Below, piece after piece: positions 33,570-44,277 of a stretch of DNA of 64,000 bases. The stretch is from Skeletonema tropicum (taxonomy: Eukaryota; Bacillariophyta; Thalassiosirophyceae; Thalassiosirales; Thalassiosiraceae). How positions within the stretch are numbered: position 1 is the stretch's first letter; every line of letters begins with the position of its first letter. Both the position numbers and the translations under genes were made by a program. Below the pieces are notes generated by a model, which was given only the letters and a program-made list of their open reading frames with translations, searched no databases and was not told where the DNA came from. The stretch lies in assembly GCA_037178625.1 (NCBI GenBank), contig CM074132.1:3935240-3999239 (forward strand), given 5' to 3'.

Positions 33570-33844
33570 GTGAATGAAAGCACGCTTCAACAATATTCCG
33601 CGAAGGGAATGAAGGGAAATCCACCATGATGGATCTCATAGAAGAAAGTAGAAAAGGATCACCAATAAAGTAGTGCTATTAGTACTCCCAGTTGACGTGG
33701 GGTCAATGCCTCATCTAGACAACGCTTAGAGATAAGTGGCTTTGAGACAAGCAACGTGATAACAAACGAAGAACCAGTGCAATTATGTACGGCCTGTAAG
33801 GAGTTTCGACTTGTGCAATTCTGTGCATTTTGTGCTGATTTACA
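33484..33844 (+). repeat. 3' LTR
   Basis: 361 bp, starts TGACAGCC and ends TTTACA, followed by the CTTTA target duplication. It is preceded immediately by the TTGGGGAG polypurine tract at 33,476-33,483. Confidence 0.95.
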
Positions 33845-34315
33845 CTTTAATAGGGTTGGCTCCATCTCGACTTCGATTGGATTCCATTCATAGTGAATCT
33901 GCATTTGTGCAGTAGTCAGTCCTCTCCTGAGCTGAGGATGACGAGTGATATATATATGTAACAGAAATGTTAAAACACGTCTGGTGGACCCTCTAAGAGG
34001 TGACATTATCTTCTACGTTTAGTGATAACGAACCATGTGCTGCAATAGCAATATTTCCCAGATCGCACCCTGACGAGTATCTAATACATATAGAGTGATG
34101 GATCTTCTATTATCATTTTTGAATTACTTAAGAATTGTGGCACTGTTCATGCAAGAATTATTGTGCCAAAAGTCAACTAAATATATATCGCTCTCTGGGG
34201 TTATGCTGAGTCCGTATGTTGAGCTTCCACATCAAGGTAAGTTGTTAAGATTATGCCTGGTTTGCCGGTTTGGGTACTTACGCGTTTGCTCTACTTTGCG
34301 TTATTACCCATAGCT
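33845..34315 (+). repeat. Degenerate 5S spacer continuation and segment Q, right
   Basis: After the LTR element the broken spacer continues (GGTTGGCTCCATCTCGA.., CATTCATAGTGAATCTG), matching 15,150-15,230 better than the homogenised units. GTGATGGATCTTCTA (34,095) and AATTATTGTGCCAAA match 15,253-15,330. No gene recognised. Confidence 0.7.
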
Positions 34316-35494
34316 AGAAAGAGATCAACACATTTCCACCTGACTTCAAAACTTTCACATGATGTGGAGCCATAGCAAATGGACACATTGCCTGTGATCT
34401 TGATCTAATATGATTGTCTGTTTTGCGGTTTACTCTGCTACAGTATAGTCGCTACATCTTCCGTCTGTAACAGCGTTGGTAGATATTACCAAATGATTGG
34501 GTGAGTCTGGACATGGGGTTCAAAGAGGAGCTTCTATCTTACCCCAAATGCAATCAAAGATGCTGCTTTATAGTTGACATCGATAGGACAAGGATGGACT
34601 TGACGCTCAAATAGTATCTTGATCTTTTTGTTCACAGCAAGCTGCGCTACTTGACATTTATCGTGTTTGTGTCGTGTCAGACTAGCACCTCAGACCTGGG
34701 ACTGTTTGATCTGCAAATGCCTGAAAATAAAGCTGCAAAAATGATGTCCACTTCTAATACTTCGTAGATCGAGCTTTGTTTGGTTGTTGCCGTGCATCTT
34801 GTTACTCCCACTCTTCTACACGAGATGCTCCTTCTTCTCACTTCCACCACACACCATCCCAACAACTACACAACACACAGTGCTCTTCATCACAACCGCT
34901 CTTCTGTATACAAATCAGGCTCGTTCTTCTTCACACAATAAAATTTGGATGTAATACAACCAACAGAACCCAACTCCGTATAATAATATGTTCTTCCCCT
35001 CAAGACCACCTTTATCAGATGTGGATACTTTGTACGAAAGTGCCGTTTCAGTAGTAATACTTCTGGTGGTAACGTTGGTTATGTTGTTCCCTGTGATGCT
35101 GCGGACGGCACAGGCGATAGATATCTACTTTGTATGTAGGGTAGGAAGAGGATTTGATGCAAAATAGTGATGAGTTCAAGCTCAACTTGAACATTGCTGT
35201 CACTCCGGTACTCGAATTTACTGTCGCTCATGTCATGAACAAAAAAATCATCAAAAAGAGCTCACAAGATTAGATCAATCATGTCGCCAACACCGGCAGC
35301 ATTGAGCGCTCTTACAGCCATTTGTTCATTCAATCATGCCGACAGACTGATTCGTGAGGCGCTCTCACAGCCATTCATTCAATCATGGATGGCAAATTGC
35401 TATCGCAAGCCACATGCCGCTGCCTCTGCTTGCTGCGCACAGCTCATAATTTTTCATCGAGCAAACCGTCAACATCATTCACTACCAAACCACC

Positions 35495-35631
35495 ATGTCG
35501 GCCAACTCTCCGCCCTCCGCTCGCCGGCCGCTATCCCACCGCCCCTCCCAACTGCATTCACCCGCACGCATCGCCGCCGCCTTGAAGCAGGCGCTTTTCT
35601 GGCGACCGCAGCCGATGGCCGATGATTACAG
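35495..35631 (+). CDS. Candidate first exon in segment P, right copy
   Basis: Same frame as 13,323-13,465, ending QPMADDYR at the donor ACAG|GTGAG; it lacks the 6 bases (two codons) present before the donor in the left copy. Sequence is otherwise identical. Preservation of phase across the only indel is weak support for coding. Family not recognised. Confidence 0.35.
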
Positions 35632-35687
35632 GTGAGTTACATGATTCATGATCGGGAAGAACAGTAGGTGAGATCGAGCAACAACTT

Positions 35688-35792
35688 CAGCACCGTGGAA
35701 GCCGGTGCTATATAAATTGGCCCAGCACCGTGGAAGCCGGTGCTATACAAATTGGCCCAGCACCGTGGAAGCCGGTGCTATATAAATTGGCC
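35688..35792 (+). repeat. Three 35-bp tandem hairpin repeats, right copy
   Basis: Units at 35,688, 35,723 and 35,758 with the same CAGCACCGTGGAAGCCGGTG hairpin as in the left P copy; unit number is conserved at three. Confidence 0.9.
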
Positions 35793-37152
35793 CAAGAAGT
35801 TAAACGTCTTCGGACCGCACTCTGAGTTTGGGGTTCCAGAGCACACAGTTTCCGTACAGGTGGAGATTGATCGGGAGAAAAGCTGAGAGTTGTGGGTGCG
35901 CGGGCGATCTAGTGATCCCTTTAGGAGGGTGAAGAGGACCCCGGGTCTGCAGCCTGCGGAAGTACCTTGGTTATTCGAACCCTGTCAGCATCTTGTGTGA
36001 CGTCCCCCGCCCATATTTCCCCAAAGAATTTGATGTCAATAGCGATAGATTCTTGTTGACATGTCTTTATTTTTCGTTTCGAGTTATCTTTCTAACAACA
36101 CATCTTCCTGCCCAACTCGACATCTTCGTAGTTCCTACTTCCATTGTGACTCAAGAGGAGATCCACGTTTACATCTCTGAGCACACTCTTCACCACACAC
36201 GGCATACTTACCACAATCGACCAGCCAGCTACCGTCCATTCATCCACCGCTATTTGGACCAAGCACAGCCTGTTGACGTGCAGACTTCGTGTTGTTCGAG
36301 CAGTTGAGGGCCTACCATATCCTGTCACACCTGACACCAAGTAGCGCTCCAAAGGCAAAGCCCATTGCATATCGGGTATCATTTGACACATTTGCAGCCT
36401 CTCTATCTCTCTAGCGGAATGAGAAACGCCGGGGGAGTGAGGTGTAGTTAAATAATGTCTCTCATTGATCCTATGAAAGATGTAACTAGTTTATGACACT
36501 GCTTTTAGTTCCAAGTAATACGAGTCCAATGCGATCTTCATCTTCGCTCTCTTAAAATTCACTCATGCAAGTGTTGTCACTCTCACTCTAAGTCTCAGAG
36601 TGAATTTACTTGCTTCTATTGCTATTGTGGCACTTGCTCAATCCACTTCATGTCTATTTGTTGCTTTCACTTCTTATCCCTCCACTGAAATTAAAGCAAC
36701 AATGTTCAAATAGGCGCTACCAACAAAGTGATTCCACCGCTCCTCCTTTTACCATAATATTTTACATCACAAATCATTCGCTGCTATTTCCTCACTGTGC
36801 TTCCTCACTGTGCTTCCTCACTTCGAGATGCACCATTTTCAATGTCCTTGGCAGCGGCGGCAGCACAATTGGACGATTTGTTTGTGTTGCTACCAATGCC
36901 GGCGTCGCCTACACTGCTGCTGCTGTTTGTTGCTTTATGGATAGCTGCTACTAGTGACATGGAGAAACAAGTGAGAGGTTGTTGTGGTCTCATTCTCTAG
37001 AGGTACATATTATCCAGATGTATGAAAGATGAAGAAGTGATCACATTTCGCTCTATCAGGTTTGGTGGCCAAATTTTACTTCATTGGGGAGAATTAGTGA
37101 TATTGAAGTTGGCTACCTTGTGTTTGATGTCTCATCCTCTGACTACTTGGCG

Positions 37153-37737
37153 GCATTCTTCGAAGGGGGCAACGATGAAGGAAGAGACTGGTCATTTGAA
37201 GATATCTATTGTTGTCAGCAGGACAAGCCCGTAGAATGTGCTGAGTCTGTGTGCTTTGAAAGTAGTAAGGAGGTCAAGATTCTTCAGCGTAAGGTACAGT
37301 CTTGTGTGTTGGAGAGGCATTAGCCAATGCTCCTGATGATACTTCATCTATCGTATCAAACGTTGTCACTGTAGCAATGAGCCGCTTGTAGCGTAGTGGC
37401 CCAAAACATTTGCCTACGATAGCATAGAAGCAGATCAGGATTGCATAGACGTGACACATCTATCTCTACAAGCTATGCTAAAGCTTGGTAGATGACCTAA
37501 TGCCGCCAAGTGCTGTGTTACAGTCGAGCAACTAACATGTCGTATCAAGCGTTGTCTCTCGTGAAATTGCCCCCTACCTCTCTAGAGCTAGAGGCCTAGC
37601 TGAGCCTGCCACCGTGCGGACAAACTGAAACTGAATAGTTGCGTGGGCGCGAGCTGCCACAGCGGAGAGCGACACGAAGATGAAAGATAGAAAGTTGCTA
37701 GAGAGCTTCTTCCTGAGATCTTATGATTGAATGACTA
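37153..37737 (-). repeat. Segment R, right copy (inverted)
   Basis: Reverse complement of 16,258-16,838, nearly identical. It follows P directly on the right side, whereas on the left P and R are separated by Q and the tandem repeat, so the block was rearranged after duplication. Confidence 0.85.
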
Positions 37738-38160
37738 CCGAAAGAATCGAAGGCTCTAGATCTAGATCGAGAGAGAAACAACATCTGATAAATGCAATCC
37801 TACCTTGTTATAGTCGATTGTGAGGCAGTGACGTCAGCGTCAGTTTGCCCGCTATTCACAAATGAAAGCAACTACAACCGTTCTTTTCAAGAAGAACAAT
37901 CAGTATTAGCTCTTCTTTTGAGTTGTACATAATCAGAAGCAATGCACCTGCACAGTCACTTACGCAGTATATTGTCGCGGTGATTTTGGATTTGTACCCC
38001 CCCCCCCCGAACTCAGCCTAGCCAAAATTTCTGTACCCCCGGGGGTACTATTCGTGCTACTCGACCTGTACTTGGAAGTCGCTGGTACTTCTCCTTGACA
38101 TTTGTTCAAAGAGGCCATAGGAAGTGTGGCTACAAAGAATAATCTTCAATACATCAGTGT
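37738..38160. other. Rearranged non-coding junction with 5S-spacer fragment
   Basis: About 37,855-37,972 is an inverted piece of the 5S spacer (GAAAGCAACTACAACCGTTC and TACATAATCAGAAGC). It is followed by a poly-C tract (about 37,996-38,009) and the perfect palindrome GTACCCCCGGGGGTAC (38,033-38,048). No gene; this is the edge between the repeat block and the kinase gene. Confidence 0.7.
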
Positions 38161-38236
38161 TCATTTCATTTGGTTGTGGTTGACTTTATTCATTAACTTA
38201 ACGCATGCCTTTTCTAGTCTTCCAATATCTTCATTC

Positions 38237-41200
38237 TTACAATCCATACTCAACAAATAGATCTTCCAATACTTCAAGGTTGACTGGCTTTGGCAACACC
38301 GCATTAGCACCCTTTGACTTAAAGTATTGCACGTCATCATCGAGAGTGTTTCCAGTGACACCAACAATGAATACATCACACCCCATATCTCTAATAATTT
38401 GGCATGCGTTTGGGCCATTCAGAACAGGCATTTCATAGTCAATCAAGACACAGTCGTATAAACCTTCACCCCTGCCGCTGCTTGACATATTCTCTTGAAC
38501 CATTTTGGCCGCCACCTCGCCATTTTCTGCCATACTACATTGGTGACCGCCCCGTTCAAGTAGTCGACTGAGAAGCTTTCGATTCGTTGCGACGTCATCA
38601 ACTACCAAAATACGTAGTTGCCTGCGTTCATAATTTGAAGAAGATTCACTTACACATTCCTCCTCTCCATTGATATTTTCTTCTACTGTCGAAGTCACAC
38701 TACACTTGTAGAGAGGGAGCTGCAGCTTGAAGTCCGATCCTTTGCCAATGCCCTCAGATGATGCTGACAACTTGCCTTTATGCTGAAGAACTAAATTTTT
38801 GGCTATGAATAAGCCAAGACCACTGCCCTTGCCGGCTTGAAGATCATTTGCATTGAATTGAACACCTTCACCAAACAGTCTCGAGATTTGATCTTCATTC
38901 ATACCCACGCCACTATCCCTAACATTCAACTGAAAGTAACCGCTCGGTATTGCTTGCATTTCCTCTCCACTATTCAACACAATCTTCTCCATGAAGACGC
39001 TGAGTCGCCTGAGTTTACCTTTTCGTTTGTCCACCATCTCCTTCGCAGAGTATGAAACAGTCAAAATAATCGATCCATCTTCAGGTGTGAATTTGATCGC
39101 GTTTGAGACGAGATTGCGTAACACTTGGCGAATCTTGGGGATGTCTCCAATTACTCGAAGATCACGTATACGAGCGGGCAATTCATCCAGGCCAATCTCC
39201 ACATCACCACCTGAGCCGCATGGGGCGATATCATGCTCAATCTTGAGTTGGATTTTTTTATTTGCGGCCGATGACTTGAATTCCTCCAGCAAATTCATTT
39301 CCACTAGTTCCCATATATCGACCATAGTCATCTCTAGATCTAGTGTCTTACTTTCAATCTTATCATACTGAAGTACCTCATTCAAAACGTCAACCGCAGA
39401 GTTTGCTGAGTTTTGTATTTCCTGGATGAGATGGCTCCGCTCAGTATTCGTCTCCTCGTTTTGTATGATATTCAGCCCCATTAAGACAGCATTGAGTGGC
39501 GTTCTGACCTCATGTGATACGTACCGAATAAAAGTGCGCTTCGCCTCCAACACTTGAGTACGTTCGTGAAATTCTCGACGCACGAAGAAGTCGTAGAAGA
39601 AGAATAGGATCGTAATCAGCAGAATTACAGATAGGGCAGCGATCGTGGCATTTCTTGGGTTGTTTGTGGCATATGCATCAATGAATTCATCCGTTGGATA
39701 GATAGTCAGGGAATACCCTCCTGATGGCGCCTGATGCTGATGTGGTGTCAAGTTTCCACTAGCCTGGAGACTATCGTACTTTGAATCATGCAAGTCACCC
39801 TTCATTATTGATTCCACACGGCCATTTCGTATTGTGAAAGTGAACTCCTCGTGGTTGGGTCCTTCTAGATACTGATGATGTGTCAATACGCAATGAACGC
39901 CTTGAATAACCTCCGAGAACACGTTCTCAAAGATCTCATACCAAACCAATGGCGAAAGTATAAACCCAGATACTTCCCAAGGAGCATCTGCTGGATAGAT
40001 GGGTGCAAACATAATCGATGATGAAGCTTGGACCTGATTGAATCTTATAATTCGAACGAATTCGGTCATTGCCCAGCAACTTTCATGCAGGTTTTCTTGA
40101 GCTTGGCCGATCGATTGGCGCATCGTCTTCGAACATTCAATTATCCCATTCATAGTCTCTCGCCTCACCCTTTCGGAATACAGATTAAAGAGTAAGATCG
40201 GATCTCCCGGGTTGTCCACACAACATTGTATGATCGGGGTAAGTATCCCCCGTTCCAATGTAACCTTGTCATTATCAGGAACACGCACAGTACCATTCTC
40301 AGTCTTCTTCATTCGCCATATGCCTTTCCCAAACTTGTTCATCCCCGTCGTATTTGGCCAACCATGATTCGATATACGAGTATCAAAGTAGTCATATGCA
40401 AAGTCTTCCCAATTTGATTGTTCCTCTCCGGTTTGAACGATGGGAGCGAAGCCCATATTATCATGACTACCCGATCGGCTTAACACGTCAACAATTGTTT
40501 CATATCCCTTCACTATCACGAAAGGCCACTCTGAGGCGTTATGAAATGTTTGACTCATTACAGCTGCCATGCTTTCCATTGACAACCGCTTACGTGTTAC
40601 AACACCCTCACAATCTGTCAAGGCACGACGGGCAATCGATTGGAATTGACTTTTGGCAAACGACTCTTCCGTTCTTCGAAGTAAGGTGTATAGCAAACCT
40701 GTCAAGAAAACGACAAAACATGCACAGAAGTGCTTAGTTAGTGACAAATCGAATCTCTACAATACATACAAATAATGACATACACAACCTTACCTCCCGC
40801 AACAGCCGCAACTGTAACCAAGAACATGAAGAATGCCATCTTGCTCATCAAGACAGACTTTTGTGTCGCCGTCTTACCCGCTGATTCCTTCTTTCGCTGA
40901 CATCGTTCAGTACTACCACTAGTTTTACTCCCTGATGAGTCGATTAATTTTGTATTTAATTTGGACTCTGAAAACTGGGTAGAGGAACTTCTACGAATTG
41001 TTGCTGATTTGCCATTATCATCTCCCTGATATATAATACGGCGTCTTCGAGGACCAGTGGTGGGAGAAGTTCTTGCGGGCAGATCCGGTGGTCGGGCCAA
41101 AGCATCTCCTTCTACAACATCGGCTTGATGGTTAGGAGCATGCCTCCGGGACTGCGTACTTTTCACATCGTCTGATGACGATGATGTATTGACGCCTGTT

Positions 41201-41361
41201 TCATTCAGTTGACTGCCACTCTTCTCGGCGATGGGCTGCTTCGCATCGACCAGAGAGGGTGTGAAGAACAACGCCGTTGCTGAGGCCCTTTCATCTTCAG
41301 CGGCGGCGTCTTTTGCGGTGACCGCAGGCTCGGTCGTAGGCGGCGGCAGCGGCAACATCAT
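38237..41361 (-). CDS. Membrane-bound hybrid histidine kinase with receiver domain
   Basis: Two exons: 41,361-40,794 and 40,698-38,237, with a 95-bp intron (donor GAG|GTAAGG, acceptor TTGACAG); 1,009 residues. A long Ser/Thr/Pro- and charge-rich N-terminal region (residues ~1-170) precedes a membrane segment (~177-197, MAFFMFLVTVAAVAGGLLYT) whose codons span the intron. A ~340-residue sensor region follows, resembling extracytoplasmic CHASE-type sensors, then a second membrane segment (~535-560, ALSVILLITILFFFYDFF). The transmitter has the H box SHEVRTPLNAV (phosphorylated His near 583), N box NLVSNAIKFTP, and G boxes DSGVGM and GKGSGLGLFIAK. The C-terminal receiver has VVDD, phosphoacceptor Asp in LIDYEMP (near 942) and the conserved Lys in LPKP. 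All catalytic residues are present, so it should autophosphorylate and pass phosphate to its own receiver; the ligand is unknown. Confidence 0.94.
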
Positions 41362-42673
41362 TGTCGATGCACAGATAGATATTCAAGTCAATATTGTCAG
41401 TCTCCTCCTATGATGTAGTCCTTCGCAATAAATGTAACATTATCAATGGCCGCCGCCCGAGATTGTTATGTAGCTGAGAGAGAAGAGGGTTCTACCAGCC
41501 ATGTTCTAGGTACCTCATTCACTTGAACACGTAAGAACAAGAGTGTGTATTGTAGCTGGGAGTACCTACCAACGAAGCCGCACGATCAGCGGCTCTGTAC
41601 TGAGGTTCAGTAAAAGCAGCTGTCCCACAAAAGATGACCTGTAAATCTGTCTCTGTAATATAAGGTTATCCGGTAATAAAAGTGTCCGCTTCTCTTTCGA
41701 GCGAGGGTCATTACAGAGGATAACCTAAGTATAAGGGTGAAAAAATAAGGTATAAAGAAAACACACACAATTTTCCCGAAGTACCAGTGCCGATACGACT
41801 TTCAGCCCCCTATCAATGAGTCTCAGTTGCCCCGTCGGTCATTGCACTGATCGAATTTCACTCACCGCTCGAAGCAAGGCAATCCGTGTCGGCGTTGCCG
41901 CCGCTGGAATAGACCAAGTTATTAGCTATAATATGGGCCGATCTGTGGCTGATCGTTACTATGGATTGTTATGTCGATGTATTTGTGCTTGGATCGTGGG
42001 ACGTTCAATAAGCACTATTCAGAGGCCGGCGCCGCCGGACGTCACCTGTCATAAATTGCCTCCATGCTGCCTTCCCTCGAGTTTTTTGGCAGCAGCGAGG
42101 ACTTCGTTACATAAATAATAATCCATAGTAACCATCAGCCACCTAACAGCCGATAAATCGCTACGGCGGCAACGTCGACATGGTTGCAGTGACTCAGCTA
42201 GCCGTGTTGCTGCTATCGTCCTATTCGGCCCGGCACTGACTTTCGCATCTGAGTTTGACCACGTGAACGTCGCGATGGAGATTTCCCGCCAAAATTTGAG
42301 TCACACCTGCCCTATCTATTGGACCTTGGGATAACCCTAAGCAAACTGTCTCTATGTAGTCGTAGGTCACTGTCGTCATTCTTGTGCCAAGGACGCATGA
42401 TATGACGAATGCCAAGGATCGTCATTGATTATCTGCAATCGTCATCGCCGATTGCAACAAATAAGTAGAGTTCCTACAGTAAAATTAATCAGGTGAGTTG
42501 ACCTCTGACCGACCTCGCTCCGCCCGTCCATCGTCCATCATCCACATCTACTAAGAATTTACTTATCCATCCTGCGTGCACGCTTGTAGGAGCTCTCTAG
42601 GAGCGGCGCTGAAGTGACAGATGGCGAATTGAATTGAACAATCGAACTCGTAGGCCTTTGGATAAGTAGGGGG
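41362..42673. other. Intergenic; no gene recognised
   Basis: The first part is the kinase 5' flank. At about 41,650-41,730 two short inverted pairs are interleaved (CTCTGTAAT/ATTACAGAG and AGGTTATCC/GGATAACCT). About 42,360-42,530 matches, in diverged form, the HSF 3' flanking module also seen at 7,750-7,880 and 60,760-60,890, i.e. debris of an HSF block. An open stretch at 41,816-42,118 has no supporting evidence. Confidence 0.5.
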
Positions 42674-43830
42674 GCACACGGGCTGTTGATTTGGCAATGA
42701 ATTCTGACTCGCTATTGGCTGATGTTGATTACTACCAATAATGTTTTGAAGGATGCTGTTTACATCAGCAATATTCATTTGGTTTGTAACTTGATTCGGG
42801 CCAGGTGGTTGGTCTGATGTGGAGGGTTGCTGTGTGCTACGCTGAATGTTTGAGGTAAGATCAGCAATGGCACTACTTGCAGCTGCCTGTCTTGGTAGCT
42901 GATTAGGAACAGGCGTGAGGGATGTTGGTTGAGTTGCGCCATCACTTGTTGTTGCGCCGCCATGACTTGCTGCTGCTGTGGAAACAGAATAGAAGCACCT
43001 CCGCCATCATTCCCAATTGCATTGGCAGTAGTATTAGTAGCGGCGGCGGCGGAAGATGCACTCCTAGAATCCATTCTCTTGAAAGTCGGTGAGCTGAACT
43101 CATAACGCCCACTACGTATGCTTGATAATCGAGCGAAGCCCCATCGCTGCAGCTTTCTGAGGAAGCTAGCAAAGACTATTGAATTAACAAAATATTTTGG
43201 AATGATTTCCTGTCGAAATACAAAGTAGAAGCAGTCATCGTTAGTTATGGGTTAGTCATACTGGCATACATCGTCGACTCGTTAGAGGCACATCAAAATA
43301 TTATCGATTGATAATACCAACCTCCTCAAATTGGGTTTGATCAGAGACGATGAAGCTGTTACCACCAGTAGACCAATGGACGGCGGCATCATCATTCTGG
43401 CTTTCTCTGTCGAGCATTACTCTGAGCTGTTATTGCGTTACGTCAGGGCGAAAAATGAGCGTCAGAGTTGGACATAACTGAGGGAGTGTTTTGAACATGT
43501 TGATGATTGACTTAACTTTTGTAGGAATGGCTTCAGACTTTAAAATTTCTGTTATATCATCTCTGAAGCCAGCTTTACGTGGCTTCTTCCCCCCGGTCAG
43601 AGGGACTGTAGGAGCAGCAGATGTTGCGGCAGTGGCAACAAGGAGAGTTCTGGGGTGTCTTGTTCCTACAGTTGATGGTGATGCCGATGATGGTTCGTTT
43701 GTTGTACTCGTCGTTGTGGTCGTGACTGCTTGTTATTTGTTGGCTTGGTTGATCCACTGTTATGGGAATTGGATGCATCGCTGTCTCTATTTGAGTCTTT
43801 TATCTTGTGTGCGGTGGATTTGGGCAGCAT
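42674..43830 (-). pseudogene. HSF-type transcription factor, locus D (truncated, frameshifted)
   Basis: Recognisable exons: 1 from ATG at 43,830; 2 at 43,426-43,322; 3 from 43,209 downward. Exon 2 (LRVMLDRES..) and the exon 3 DNA-binding part (SFLRKLQRWGFARL, RSGRYEFSSPTFKR) are well preserved. Exon 1 is frameshifted around the Thr-rich part, and its 3' end is replaced by unrelated sequence (GATGATATAACAGAAATTTT), which removes the FREQFLQE motif and the normal splice donor. Exon 3 is frameshifted near 42,920 and all homology ends near 42,674, so the Q/N-rich half and C terminus are missing. Clearly a decayed copy. Confidence 0.88.
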
Positions 43831-44085
43831 TATGCATCAATCAATAGGAGTGTTGAGAGTTCTTCATGTGCAGATGATTACTTTTTTGAGAAATGATTCT
43901 AGTGAATGGATACAATCATTATTTAAAAGTACTTCTTGGGCATGGGCTTCGGGTAAACTCGAGTGCCGTTTTAGATGCATAAGTCATTGAGCATCACAAT
44001 ATAACAACATTATCCAGCTTGCTATACATCAACAACTTTATCATACTTCGTTTAGCGTAAATCGATATCTACTTCCACTTCAGTC

Positions 44086-44277
44086 ATGGGCATCATGGAC
44101 AGAGAGTACATCCAATACCTGAAACAGGAGGCAGTTGCCTGTGCAAAACGAGCTGTCTCCCGTGCGGTTACCGTGACCATCTGTGGCATAGCTAGCATCT
44201 ACCTCTTGTCAACAATCATGTCCGACGTTGTGCCGAAAGTCGCCGCTATTCTTCCTCTCGGATCCAATGCCGTATGA
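44086..44277 (+). CDS. Small putative membrane protein, paralogue of 3,286-3,504
   Basis: 63-residue frame starting MGIMDREYIQYLKQEA, with a hydrophobic stretch VTVTICGIASIYLLSTIM and the ending VPKVAAILPLGSNAV. The stop falls where the other copy continues by about nine residues, because CATAGGATATC there corresponds to TATGATATC here. The homology extends on both sides, and both copies sit downstream of an HSF gene in convergent orientation, which identifies the duplicated unit as HSF + small ORF. This copy has a clean ATG. Function unknown. Confidence 0.45.
   Translation: MGIMDREYIQYLKQEAVACAKRAVSRAVTVTICGIASIYLLSTIMSDVVPKVAAILPLGSNAV

Larger units (their letters stand above)
28465..33844 (+). 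mobile_element. Complete LTR element, 5.38 kb, no recognisable gag-pol
   Basis: Two long terminal repeats (28,465-28,829, 365 bp; 33,484-33,844, 361 bp) begin TGACAGCC and end GATTTACA, the canonical TG..CA ends, and differ only by a few substitutions and a 4-bp indel. The element is flanked by identical CTTTA pentamers (28,460-28,464 and 33,845-33,849), a classic 5-bp integrase footprint. A polypurine tract TTGGGGAG directly abuts the 3' LTR. No clear tRNA primer-binding site follows the 5' LTR (GATTAACGTCTCG). The 4.65 kb interior has a single giant open frame plus a MITE and no reverse transcriptase, integrase or protease motif that I can see. It is best described as a large non-autonomous LTR element. 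LTR similarity indicates recent insertion, into a 5S spacer remnant. Confidence 0.93.
34316..37150 (+). repeat. Segment P, right copy
   Basis: Direct duplicate of 11,996-14,970, about 22.3 kb away. Many small deletions distinguish the first kilobase; the core 35,160-36,350 is almost identical to the left copy. It contains the second copy of the candidate exon (35,495-35,631, same donor site), of the three 35-bp hairpin repeats (35,688-35,792) and of the GC-rich invariant block (about 35,796-35,965). Confidence 0.85.

Noticed and set aside
38008..38020. TCAGCCTAGCCA as another end of the 24-bp TIR transposon
   Set aside because: Only 12 bases match and nothing else of the element follows; probably chance or a minimal relic.
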